From contig OY970256.1 in the NCBI GenBank assembly GCA_963715565.1, positions 4,836,001-4,900,000 of the forward strand: a stretch of 64,000 nucleotides of DNA, in the 5' to 3' direction. Within the stretch, counting starts at the first letter, position 1. Each line of letters opens with the position of its first letter. This stretch comes from JACVRN01 sp963715565 (GTDB lineage Bacteria > Acidobacteriota > Blastocatellia > Pyrinomonadales > Pyrinomonadaceae). The notes under the pieces are model-generated. The model ran no database searches, had not been told where the DNA came from, and worked only from the letters and a program-made list of their open reading frames with translations. Shown here piece by piece: positions 33,540 through 41,587 of this stretch. A program made the translations under genes and the position numbers.

Positions 33540-34547
33540 CTAACTCACCTCGGTCTGCGTTCGTTTGTCCGAACTCTCTTCGATTAAAGAGAGCAGGTTG
33601 AGAATCCTTTTGTCATCTTCGAGCGAGTAGCCCCATTGCTTTTCGCCGCGACAGGCGGCTACGAAATCGCGCATCTCTTCTATGTACATGTTCTCGGCAT
33701 AGACGTAGCCGGGTTCCTGTATACGCTCGGGCTCCGGAATGTCTTCCCACGCCTGCGTGCTTGCGCGAAAAAGCCTGACCTGTCCTTTCGTCCCGTCCCA
33801 TTCGATGGTGGCATGTTCACTGCACAAGCGCAACGAGCGAACGGGCGCGCGCGCTATCACATCCACCAGCAGGTGTCCCAGGAGCCCCGAACGGAATTTG
33901 AGCAGGACTTGATACGTGTCGTCTATGTCTGCGTCCAGGGTCGATAGCTTGTCGCGCATTCCCGTTATCACGCTGATGGGTCCAAGCACCCACGTCAGCC
34001 ACGACAACTCAAACGGCACAATCTCGCGACACGCGCCCGTCTCTCGGCGCGAGACGTAGAATGAGCGATAGTCTTCCCACGGATGCCAGTCGGGCAGCCA
34101 CTGCCCGGCCTGATAAGTAAAGAGGAGCGGCTTTCCAAACTCGTCGCCCTCGACCAGAAGCTTGATGGTCTGTATGGATGGATGATAACGCAGCGTACAT
34201 GAAGGCGCGGCGACCGCTTGAGGATGTTCACGCGAGAGGGCGATCAATTCGTCCATTTCATCATCTACGACGCTCGCCTCGGAAAAGTAGTGGCGGTCGT
34301 TTTCAAGTGCCAGTTTAGCATATCGCACATGTAGGTCGGGCGGCGTCGAAATGACCAGCGCGTCGGGCTTAAAAGCCGAGCACGCTTCGTCAAAATCGCC
34401 AAACGTCTGGATACCATATTTTTCGGCGGCCTCTCTTCGACGGTCCTCGCGCGGGTCGAATCCGGCCAACTCGCCCGCCTTCAAAAACTGTAGATTGCGC
34501 ACGCGGCGCTTGCCCATCGAACCGAGCCCAACGATCAAAAAACGCAT
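33540..34547 (-). CDS. Gfo/Idh/MocA-family oxidoreductase
   Basis: From the ATG at 34547 (AAGGAG upstream) the protein has 335 residues. It opens with a Rossmann fold, MRFLIVGLGSMGKRRVRNL, and has the family's second block LVISTPPDLHVRYAKLALEN. The usual EKP motif reads YFSEASVVDD here, so the lysine of the canonical site is missing. Family members oxidise or reduce a sugar hydroxyl or keto group with NAD(P). Flanking genes are the class III aminotransferase and the SpsF-like gene, suggesting a keto sugar intermediate. Confidence 0.83.
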   Translation of the reverse strand: MRFLIVGLGSMGKRRVRNLQFLKAGELAGFDPREDRRREAAEKYGIQTFGDFDEACSAFKPDALVISTPPDLHVRYAKLALENDRHYFSEASVVDDEMDELIALSREHPQAVAAPSCTLRYHPSIQTIKLLVEGDEFGKPLLFTYQAGQWLPDWHPWEDYRSFYVSRRETGACREIVPFELSWLTWVLGPISVITGMRDKLSTLDADIDDTYQVLLKFRSGLLGHLLVDVIARAPVRSLRLCSEHATIEWDGTKGQVRLFRASTQAWEDIPEPERIQEPGYVYAENMYIEEMRDFVAACRGEKQWGYSLEDDKRILNLLSLIEESSDKRTQTEVS

Positions 34548-34585
34548 CACATGCTCCTTGGAATCAACTGAAGATATTGGAACTA

Positions 34586-35350
34586 TCAAGAGGATTTGAC
34601 GCTCGGTGGCGGAGCCTGATTGAAGTGTGCCCAGTATCTCTCTTCAAGACCCGAATTAATCGCCGCGATGTCCGGACGGCTTAAGATAAGCCGCACGGCC
34701 TCTCTCAAACGGACGGGCTTTCCCGGCTCGTACAGCTCGCGAAAGACGGCACGGAAAAATTCCAAGTCCTCCTCGTAGTCGAGCGTCATGCGGATTTCGG
34801 GATGACGCAGTTCTTCATCTTCGATTCTCAAAATCCCTGTGTTGAAGAGACCGCTTTCGGTAAAGTATCTGCCCCAACCCGTCGCCGTGTCGTTCTGATC
34901 TTTGAGCTTGCAGACTTCCCGTAGAGCCTCTACACGAATTCCGACCGGAGCCGCGCCGAAGGGCAAGCCTTCGCACGTTAAGAAATCCGCGCCAGACTCT
35001 TCAAGCCTCACCGCCACGGCGTCCACCTGTTCCGGGTCTACAAGGATGTCGTCGCCGTCCACGTTGACAATCAAATCAATCTCGTACTTCCGAGCCGCCT
35101 GTAGAAATCTATCGAGGATGTCTTCTTTATTGCCGCGAAAACATTCCGCGCCGCTTCTGCTCGCAACTTCTTCGAGCGCGTCATCCGTCCGATCAGTGCT
35201 CGTGCAGATGACGACCATTGCGGGCGCTTCGGCCATCTTCACGCGCTCCGCTAAGTGTTGTATGGCGGGCTTGCCCGAGATGTCCAGAAGCGCTTTTTGC
35301 GGCAGCCGGGTCGAATCTAAACGAACGGGGATAAAGACGCCGATTCTCAT
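34586..35350 (-). CDS. SpsF-like cytidylyltransferase-family protein
   Basis: The 254-residue protein belongs to the CTP_transf_3 superfamily (KdsB, CMP-Neu5Ac synthetase, SpsF). It starts MRIGVFIPVRLDSTRLPQKA and shows VVICTSTDRTDDALEEVA, ILDRFLQAARKYEIDLIVNVDGDD and the late RMTLDYEEDLEFFRAV seen in SpsF proteins. It differs from LegF/NeuA, which carry an RxGSKGIPxKN-type loop near the start. It is the only gene in the operon that could make a CMP-sugar, so it may activate the nonulosonate or a related acid. The start at 35350 is chosen over 35392 because the latter overlaps the upstream gene. Confidence 0.8.
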   Translation of the reverse strand: MRIGVFIPVRLDSTRLPQKALLDISGKPAIQHLAERVKMAEAPAMVVICTSTDRTDDALEEVASRSGAECFRGNKEDILDRFLQAARKYEIDLIVNVDGDDILVDPEQVDAVAVRLEESGADFLTCEGLPFGAAPVGIRVEALREVCKLKDQNDTATGWGRYFTESGLFNTGILRIEDEELRHPEIRMTLDYEEDLEFFRAVFRELYEPGKPVRLREAVRLILSRPDIAAINSGLEERYWAHFNQAPPPSVKSS

Positions 35351-35361
35351 GACAAGTGGAT

Positions 35362-36084
35362 TTACCTTAAACGCAGCGCGGCGAATTTCCATGGCATAAA
35401 GACAGCGCCGCTGAATTGCAGCCGCCGACCATCATCAAGTTTTGACGTGTAAGTTCCGATGCCGCCTTCCGCCGGGCCGACCAGATCAAGACCGATTGAA
35501 AAATCTCGAAAGAGAACCTCTTTCGCGCCGAGTTGCTCTGCGACTCTGCGAAATCTGGACTCGCACAAAACGTTGTAAGTTATCGTCTCCTTGGAATCTT
35601 CGCCAAAGCGCACGTAATCGCGAATCTGCGCGGTCACGTCCATGTGCTTGTCCGTAAAGAGCGAAGACAAAAAAATCCAATCCTTTGTGACCTTCATCAA
35701 AGCGCTCAGAACCTGCGCGTAATCGTCCGGCCCGAACAAGAGCAGCGTCTGCATCAAGGTCGTCACGTCAAACTCTTTCGCTCCGAATTTTGCATCAAGC
35801 TCAAACAGGTTGCCCTGCCCGTATTGACAGCGTTCGGCAAACGCGGGCGGCACTTTGCTCTCGGCGTAAGCGACCAGCTCCGCATCAAGGTCAACGCCCG
35901 TGACGCGTGCCTCGGGCCAGCGCTTGAGCATGTGATAGACGTTAGCGCCCGCGCCGCACGCCACATCAAGGATGCGCCGCTCGCCAAACTCGCCCAGCGT
36001 GTCATCCATAAATTCCAGCAGCCGAGCCGTCGTGTCGTAACACTGCTCATACTGGCGCACATGGTAATCGTGAACAATCGTCAT
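35362..36084 (-). CDS. Class I SAM-dependent methyltransferase
   Basis: A 240-residue methyltransferase with ILDVACGAGANVYHMLKRWP (motif I), VTGVDLDAELVAYAESKV (post-I) and DVTTLMQTLLLFGPDDY (motif IV region). It ends in a beta-rich segment (RRLQFSGAVFMPWKFAAL) that may form the substrate lid. The target is unknown. The gene sits between two Gfo/Idh genes and the SpsF-like gene, in the same operon. Confidence 0.82.
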   Translation of the reverse strand: MTIVHDYHVRQYEQCYDTTARLLEFMDDTLGEFGERRILDVACGAGANVYHMLKRWPEARVTGVDLDAELVAYAESKVPPAFAERCQYGQGNLFELDAKFGAKEFDVTTLMQTLLLFGPDDYAQVLSALMKVTKDWIFLSSLFTDKHMDVTAQIRDYVRFGEDSKETITYNVLCESRFRRVAEQLGAKEVLFRDFSIGLDLVGPAEGGIGTYTSKLDDGRRLQFSGAVFMPWKFAALRLR

Positions 36085-36138
36085 TAGCTAATGTCTCTGA
36101 ATCTGATTTTGAAAGGAGTTGGCCTTCAACTCTACTGA

Positions 36139-37176
36139 CTATGTAAAAGGAATGTCAATTTGGCGATAATCTTCGGCAAGCGGCAAACGAACGGGCGCTC
36201 GCCCCTGACGACTTGAGACGTGCGCGCCGATGACCATCTCCAAAGTCATGAGCCCGTCCTCGCCCGTGCAGGTAATTTCTTCTTCACTCAAAAGCTCTCT
36301 GATTCCTGTCGCCATCATCTCGACCATGTCGAGCGAGGCGGGCTCGCAGGGCTGCGGCTGAAGTGCGTCCCACCAGTTCTGTGAAACTGTCTGGCCCCCG
36401 TCTTCATCAGCGGGGCGCGCTGCTATCTCCCAGCGTCCTTCGACTTCGTCTATCAGGACGCGGCCACGGCTGCCCACAATCTCGAAGCGCGGCGGAACGC
36501 CCACATCTTCGCACAGGTCTATGACCAGCCGCATGCCGTTCTCAAACCAGTAGACGGCAAAAGCGCCGGGGTCTTGAAACTGCGCGCCGCGCGGGTTCGG
36601 CTTGCCGCTCTCTTCGACCGAAGCGACAACCATCACAGGGTTCGACCCCGTCAGCATTCGAGCCAAATCCATAAAGTGCGTGCCGTTTCCAGCGAACAGA
36701 CCGCCGCCGCACGTGAACCAGAAATGAGACGGCTTGCCGATTAAACCATTCGCCAGTTGGTCTCTTAGCTCCTGATAACCCCGCACCCATCGCCGCGCGT
36801 GGCTGATTGCAAGCCGCGTGGAATGCTCGCGACACACGCGAATCATCTCCTCTGCATCACGCACCGAAGTTGCCATAGGCTTCTCGCACAGGATGTGCCC
36901 GACGCCGCTCTTCGCGGCAGCGATAGTCACAGCCGCATGCGTTGGCCCGTTAGTCACGACGCTGAGAACATCGAGCCGCTCCTCGCGCAGCAACGCCTCC
37001 CAGTCCGTGTAGCCGCGCGCCGTTCCATACAAGTCGCACGCTTCTCGAACCTGTTCCGCACGCACGTCGCAGACAGCCGCAATCTCCACGTCCTCAATGC
37101 GCGCGTAAGACTGCAAGTGCCTCAAGCCGTGACGCCCCAGACCTATGACGCCCGCGCGCGCTTTCCCCACGGTCAT
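36139..37176 (-). CDS. Gfo/Idh/MocA-family oxidoreductase
   Basis: The protein has 345 residues. The N-terminal Rossmann domain begins AGVIGLGRHGLRHLQSYARI and contains VTNGPTHAAVTIAAAKSG and the catalytic-site LCEKPMATSVRDAEEMI. The C-terminal beta-sheet domain carries HFWFTCGGGLFAGNGTHFMD, where the His occupies the usual proton-relay position. It overlaps its upstream paralogue by four bases. The pair may act at different positions of the same sugar. Confidence 0.86.
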   Translation of the reverse strand: MTVGKARAGVIGLGRHGLRHLQSYARIEDVEIAAVCDVRAEQVREACDLYGTARGYTDWEALLREERLDVLSVVTNGPTHAAVTIAAAKSGVGHILCEKPMATSVRDAEEMIRVCREHSTRLAISHARRWVRGYQELRDQLANGLIGKPSHFWFTCGGGLFAGNGTHFMDLARMLTGSNPVMVVASVEESGKPNPRGAQFQDPGAFAVYWFENGMRLVIDLCEDVGVPPRFEIVGSRGRVLIDEVEGRWEIAARPADEDGGQTVSQNWWDALQPQPCEPASLDMVEMMATGIRELLSEEEITCTGEDGLMTLEMVIGAHVSSRQGRAPVRLPLAEDYRQIDIPFT

Positions 37177-38132
37177 TGCGTGCCTCCGCCGATGGCCTCT
37201 ACCAACTCCATAGTCTTGACCGCGTCGGCCAGATCAGCCGCCGGATAAGAGACACGGCGTTTGTCTCGAACGCAATCCAGAAAAAAGCGGTTCTGCCCGT
37301 AGAGCCCCGGCTTAAAGCGCGTGTCAACTTCGTCAACCGCTACGGCCACGCTCTCGCCCGAGTCGTCCGTAATCGTGCCGCGCTCAAGCGGGTCAAGACT
37401 GATGCGTCGGCCCATGCCGTAGAGCGTGACACGCCAACTTCCCGGCGAGGTCCAGTTGGAGACGTATTGCCCAATAGCTTCGTTTTCAAATCTCATCAAC
37501 GCGCCGAACGAGTTCTTCTGTTCCTCGTCCCATTGACCCGAAAGAGCATGCACCTCGCGGACGTCGCCGCCGAAGAATCTCAACAGGTCTATACAGTGAA
37601 TGCTATTGGCGTAGAGGAGCCCCTGCACAATTTCGGGCGGGTGAATGCCCACGGCTCGCACAGCGGCCAGATTCTCCGGCGCTTCGACAAAGACGGAAAC
37701 CAGCGGGCCTCGTTCGAGGATGGCTTCGCGCGCCGCGCGCATGACGCCGTAGAAGCGACGGTTAAGCCCGACCATGTTCATACAATTCGACTCGTCAGCG
37801 ATTTTCTCCAGCCCTCTTGTTTCGTCAACGCTCAGCCCCGGCGGTTTCTCAAGCAGCGTCGGCACACCGCGACGCAAACATTCGCCCGCCACTTCGACAA
37901 TCCGCGTCGCGCTCACGAGCACGAAGACCGCGTCCATCTCCATGCCGTCGAGCATCTCCTGGTAATTCGTAAAGGTACGCTCGACTTGAAAACGATCCGC
38001 CAGCGCGTGGATTCGCGGATGCCCGCGACTCGCGAGCGCCACAATCTCTACGTCCGAAAACGCGGCCAGCGTTTCCAGATGTTTCTCCGCGATATTTCCC
38101 GCGCCAATAACTCCGACTTTCAATTTGCTCAT
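37173..38132 (-). CDS. Gfo/Idh/MocA-family oxidoreductase
   Basis: A second, shorter oxidoreductase (319 residues) with VGVIGAGNIAEKHLETLAA at the start, AVFVLVSATRIVEVAGECL and TLLEKPPGLSVDETRGL. The C-terminal domain has GLLYANSIHCIDLLRFFGG, with His in the usual place. It is the fourth gene of the operon after the ABC exporter and the hydrolase, separated from the latter by a large nested inverted repeat. An AGGA-like site precedes the ATG. Confidence 0.86.
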   Translation of the reverse strand: MSKLKVGVIGAGNIAEKHLETLAAFSDVEIVALASRGHPRIHALADRFQVERTFTNYQEMLDGMEMDAVFVLVSATRIVEVAGECLRRGVPTLLEKPPGLSVDETRGLEKIADESNCMNMVGLNRRFYGVMRAAREAILERGPLVSVFVEAPENLAAVRAVGIHPPEIVQGLLYANSIHCIDLLRFFGGDVREVHALSGQWDEEQKNSFGALMRFENEAIGQYVSNWTSPGSWRVTLYGMGRRISLDPLERGTITDDSGESVAVAVDEVDTRFKPGLYGQNRFFLDCVRDKRRVSYPAADLADAVKTMELVEAIGGGTQ

Positions 38133-38147
38133 CCCATTCCTTTTTCT

Positions 38148-38353
38148 AAACTTCGGTAGTGGGTCTGTTGATGAAAGACGGATTCAAACAGGGATGGACA
38201 GGATAGACAGGATAAAGGAAAAATGAATCATCGGTTCATTGTTTCATTGAATCAATGAAGAAATGAATCAATGATTAAATCTCTTTTCATCCTGTCTATC
38301 CTGTCCATCCCTGTTAATTCTTTCTTCTTCAACTGACCCACTACCTAAACTTT
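38148..38353. repeat. Three-layer nested inverted repeat
   Basis: The outer layer AAACTTCGGTAGTGGGTC (38148-38165) is mirrored near 38334-38353. A perfect 27-bp middle layer at 38187-38213 and 38289-38315 is built of 9-bp units GGATGGACA, GGATAGACA. The inner layer, AATCATCGGTTCATT and its near mirror (38224-38276), belongs to the AATCAATG family. The right outer arm overlaps the 3' end of the SGNH hydrolase gene. Confidence 0.9.
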
Positions 38354-39097
38354 GCTTGTTTCCGGCGCGGCGGCCATCTCTTTCTCGAAAACGCTCAGGA
38401 TGTGCGTCTCCAGCTCGCGCGCCAGAAGCTCGTGTCCCGCTTCGTTAATGTGTATCCCGTCAAAAAGTAGTTTCTCGACGCCGCCGTGTTTCTCTACGAG
38501 CCCGTTCATGTCAATCAAGTGAATCCACGGCTCTCGCGTTTCTTCCGAAAGCACGCTGTTATAGATAGCGACGTTGCGTTGAAAGCCGGGCGAGCGCTCC
38601 TCCATCTCGACGGGCGGCGTGATGATGTTGACGAAGACGAGCGATTTGAGACCGTCGGCGCGTGCGCGCTCGATTGTCTCCCGCACGTGACGACGAAACC
38701 TGTCTGCCGGGACGTAGACTTTCTTGCGCAAGGTGACGATGCGCCGCCGATGCTTGTGTACAAAAGAGAAGATAAAGTCGCGCAGCTTGACGGGCCGAAC
38801 GCGCGCCACTGCGCTCGCCTCGCGGCGCAGGAAGACGCGCGGCGCGCAATCCACGATTCCAACGTGGACGATGACCACGTCCGCGCCCCTCAGCTCGACC
38901 AGCTCTTGCCAATCGTCGAGCACGTATTCGATAGTGCGTCGTCGTCTGCCTCCTTCAATAATCAAGGGAGCGTGCGCGCCGAACTGCCGCCTCAGTGAAT
39001 CAATCAGCAGGTAAGGATACGTGGACTCGTACGAGATATTACCCTCGCCAACGGGGCGCGGCAGCGCGAGCGAATCCGCTAGAATGGCAATCTTCAT
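38345..39097 (-). CDS. SGNH/GDSL-family hydrolase
   Basis: The 250-residue protein starts MKIAILADSLALPRPVGE, where the D-S pair is the SGNH block I nucleophile region. It contains VVIVHVGIVDCAPR (blocks II and III region) and ends with FDGIHINEAGHELLARE, the block V Asp-x-x-His. These enzymes are esterases or O-acetyl transfer/removal proteins; in glycan loci they trim or place O-acetyl groups. The ATG at 39097 overlaps the stop of the Wzt-like gene, so translation is coupled. The 3' end falls in a nested repeat. Confidence 0.82.
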   Translation of the reverse strand: MKIAILADSLALPRPVGEGNISYESTYPYLLIDSLRRQFGAHAPLIIEGGRRRRTIEYVLDDWQELVELRGADVVIVHVGIVDCAPRVFLRREASAVARVRPVKLRDFIFSFVHKHRRRIVTLRKKVYVPADRFRRHVRETIERARADGLKSLVFVNIITPPVEMEERSPGFQRNVAIYNSVLSEETREPWIHLIDMNGLVEKHGGVEKLLFDGIHINEAGHELLARELETHILSVFEKEMAAAPETSKV

Positions 39098-40353
39098 AGA
39101 CCTTGTACCCGGTCGGTCTTCCAATCCAGAAGAGGCTGCAACACACCCTTGCGCTCGACCCCGTGGCGGGAGCCGGGCGTGCCCGTGTCCACGACATTAA
39201 AGACCAGCGCTTCCACGTCGTCATAAGCGACGCCGCTCATCGCGTTCGCGATGTGTACGGAGACGGTGTAACGGCCCGTGTTGAGCCAGCGGCCCGGAAG
39301 CGACACGGTCGTACGGTAAGAGCCGGGCGCGCGTGTGGACAACAATTCCGGATGCGCGTCGAAGTCTGCGGTGGCAAAGGCGCACGTCCCGTCAATTGTA
39401 AAGAGCGCGAGACCGACGCTTGTGCCCGTGACCGCTCGATTGACTTCGTAATCGATCATGAAAGTGACGCTCTCGTCATAGCCGACTTCGCTGCGTACCT
39501 CGCCCGTCGGCGCACAGAGCGCAATCCGCCGCAGGCTTATGTCCTTCTCCGGCTTTGCTTCCTGCGCATACTCCGCGCGGTCCATCATGCCGCTTGTCAT
39601 GTAGGTCTGCACGACCGCAGATGTAGGCCCGGCCTCTACGACCTCGCCCTGCTCCAACAGGATGCAGCGCCCGCAGAGACGGCTGATGGCTCCCATGTTG
39701 TGACTGACGAAAAGCACCGTCCGACCGTGCGTGGAAACGTCGTGCATCTTGCTCAGGCATTTTTGTTGAAAGGCATGATCTCCAACAGCGAGGACTTCAT
39801 CAACGACTAGAATCTCCGGCTCAAGGTGCGCGGCGACGGCGAAGGCCAGACGCACGTACATCCCCGAAGAATAGCGTTTGACGGGCGTGTCCAGAAATTT
39901 CTGGACTTCCGCGAAGGCTACGATTTCGTCAAACTTGCTCTCAATCTCGCGGCGCGTCATGCCGAGGATTGAGCCGTTGAGGAAAATATTTTCACGACCC
40001 GTCAGCTCCGGATGAAAGCCTGTGCCGACTTCGAGCAGTGAGCCGACGCGACCGTAAAGCTCTGCGCGGCCCGTGGTCGGCTCCGTGATGCGCGAGAGCA
40101 GTTTGAGGAGCGTGGATTTCCCAGCACCGTTGCGCCCTATGATGCCTACGACCTCGCCCGGATAGATGTCAAACGAAACATCTTTCAGCGCCCAGACGGA
40201 AGGCTTCCCGCCGTTTCGTTTGCCACGCCCGAGCAGTTTTAAGGGAGCGCGCGCCGCGTTCATCAAGCTTTCTCTGACGGTCGAATAAGCCGCGCGCTCC
40301 GCGCCCAGCTCGTAACGCTTGCCCAAGTGCTCTGCTTTGATGATGGGTCTCAT
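39094..40353 (-). CDS. Wzt-like ABC transporter ATP-binding protein for polysaccharide export
   Basis: The first 240 residues are a nucleotide-binding domain with Walker A GIIGRNGAGKSTLLKLLS near 72, signature YSSGMYVRLAF, Walker B EILVVDEVLAVGD and switch His in VLFVSHN. The remaining 180 residues are a Wzt C-terminal domain (beta sandwich, SVGLALFTIDGTCAFATADF), which in O-antigen exporters reads the capped non-reducing end of the glycan. It pairs with the Wzm-like permease six bases upstream. Together they export a completed chain across the inner membrane. Confidence 0.92.
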   Translation of the reverse strand: MRPIIKAEHLGKRYELGAERAAYSTVRESLMNAARAPLKLLGRGKRNGGKPSVWALKDVSFDIYPGEVVGIIGRNGAGKSTLLKLLSRITEPTTGRAELYGRVGSLLEVGTGFHPELTGRENIFLNGSILGMTRREIESKFDEIVAFAEVQKFLDTPVKRYSSGMYVRLAFAVAAHLEPEILVVDEVLAVGDHAFQQKCLSKMHDVSTHGRTVLFVSHNMGAISRLCGRCILLEQGEVVEAGPTSAVVQTYMTSGMMDRAEYAQEAKPEKDISLRRIALCAPTGEVRSEVGYDESVTFMIDYEVNRAVTGTSVGLALFTIDGTCAFATADFDAHPELLSTRAPGSYRTTVSLPGRWLNTGRYTVSVHIANAMSGVAYDDVEALVFNVVDTGTPGSRHGVERKGVLQPLLDWKTDRVQGL

Positions 40354-40359
40354 GTGGCT

Positions 40360-41298
40360 TTAGACGATGTCGGCGAAAGTGCGCTCCATGCGCCGGAAAG
40401 AGTAAGCGGAATAGACGAGCACGATGAGAGTGATGATGGCTGATACGGCGAGCGCGGGCCAGTCAAACGGCTTGTGGCCGAACAAAGAGATGCGGAAGTT
40501 TTCGACAATCCCCGTCAGCGGATTAAGCATCAACACCCAGCGCCACTTCTCCGGCACGAGGCTCAAGGGATAAAAGACCGCCGAGACGAACATCCACAAC
40601 TGAATCATAAAAGGAATCGCATAGCGTATGTCTCTATACCTGACGTTCAGGGCCGAGAGCCACATACCTACGCCGAGCGCAAGCAGCGTGGAGAGCGCGA
40701 CAATCACCGGCATCATCAGAATGGACCACGTCGTGCCCACGCCGTAGTAGATCATCAAAGCGATGAGCACTAGAAAGGCTATGACGAAATCCACGAGGCC
40801 AGCGCCGACGGCTGCGCCGGGAATAATCATGCGCGGGAAATAGATTTTGGTAATCAGGTTGGCGCTGCCGACCAAGGAGTTTCCGCTATTGGAGACGGCG
40901 TTGGCGAAGAAGGTCCAGATGAGAAGTCCCGCGTAAGCGAACAAGGGGTAGGGCAAGCCTTCCGAAGAGATGCCCGCCAGCCGCCCGAAGAAGAGCGTGA
41001 AAATCAGCATCGTCAGGAGCGGTTGCAGGATGGCCCACGCCGCACCCAGAGCCGTCTGCTTGTAGCGTACCTTGACGTCGCGCCACGTCAGAAAAAAGAG
41101 CAGCTCGCGATAGCGCCAGACGTCCTTGAGACCGAGCTTGACCCACGCGCGGCCCGGCTCAATCGTGATAAGCGGTTTGTCCGGCAGGCTCGCCGACACC
41201 GCTTCAGAGTCGCTCGGCGTGGTAGCATCTTTCGGGACGGGCGGCTGTGCGCTCTGGTCTCGCACGCCGCTCCGGCTTTCGCTGGTGGTTAAATCCAT
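40360..41298 (-). CDS. Wzm-like ABC transporter permease for polysaccharide export
   Basis: About 60 hydrophilic residues precede an ABC-2 permease domain with six predicted membrane helices (for example TMLIFTLFFGRLAGI, VDFVIAFLVLIALMIYYGV, ITLIVLVYSAYSFRRME). The cytoplasmic motif LLFFLTWRDVKVRYKQTALG is diagnostic of polysaccharide exporters. It is the first gene of the minus-strand operon and is divergent from the rml locus. The ATG at 41298 is preferred to a TTG one codon earlier. Confidence 0.92.
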   Translation of the reverse strand: MDLTTSESRSGVRDQSAQPPVPKDATTPSDSEAVSASLPDKPLITIEPGRAWVKLGLKDVWRYRELLFFLTWRDVKVRYKQTALGAAWAILQPLLTMLIFTLFFGRLAGISSEGLPYPLFAYAGLLIWTFFANAVSNSGNSLVGSANLITKIYFPRMIIPGAAVGAGLVDFVIAFLVLIALMIYYGVGTTWSILMMPVIVALSTLLALGVGMWLSALNVRYRDIRYAIPFMIQLWMFVSAVFYPLSLVPEKWRWVLMLNPLTGIVENFRISLFGHKPFDWPALAVSAIITLIVLVYSAYSFRRMERTFADIV

Positions 41299-41396
41299 CA
41301 AGGCAAATGTCTGGCAAGGTTCGCGAATCGAGAAGAACGGTCAGTCTAGCCGTAGCCCTTGAGCCGGGTCAAGTTGCTCACGGAGGGCAAGCGGTC

Positions 41397-41426
41397 TTGA
41401 CACTCTTTCAGAAGCACACCTATACT
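41397..41426 (+). promoter_or_regulatory. Sigma-70-type promoter for the rml/glycan locus
   Basis: TTGACA (41397-41402) and TATACT (41421-41426) are separated by 18 bp, close to consensus, inside the 290-bp divergent gap between the Wzm-like gene and rmlB. Transcription would start near 41433 and leave a leader of about 150 nt before rmlB. The opposite strand shows no comparably clear promoter for the minus-strand operon. Confidence 0.7.
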
Positions 41427-41587
41427 CAAGAGCTTGTTGAACTTACGGCGTGCGAGCGTGTATCCTGTGAGAACCGGAACGCGCTCTTTCAAGCGACGCA
41501 GGCGATTCCTTTTTTTAACCCGCCCCGGATTGGAGCGGCCTCTGCGTGAGGAGCGGTTTTCCCAAGGCTCGACGTTCTCCATCATCA

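Noticed and set aside
37176..38159. Plus-strand open frame of 327 codons
   Set aside because: It is antisense to a Gfo/Idh/MocA gene with clear Rossmann and EKP motifs.
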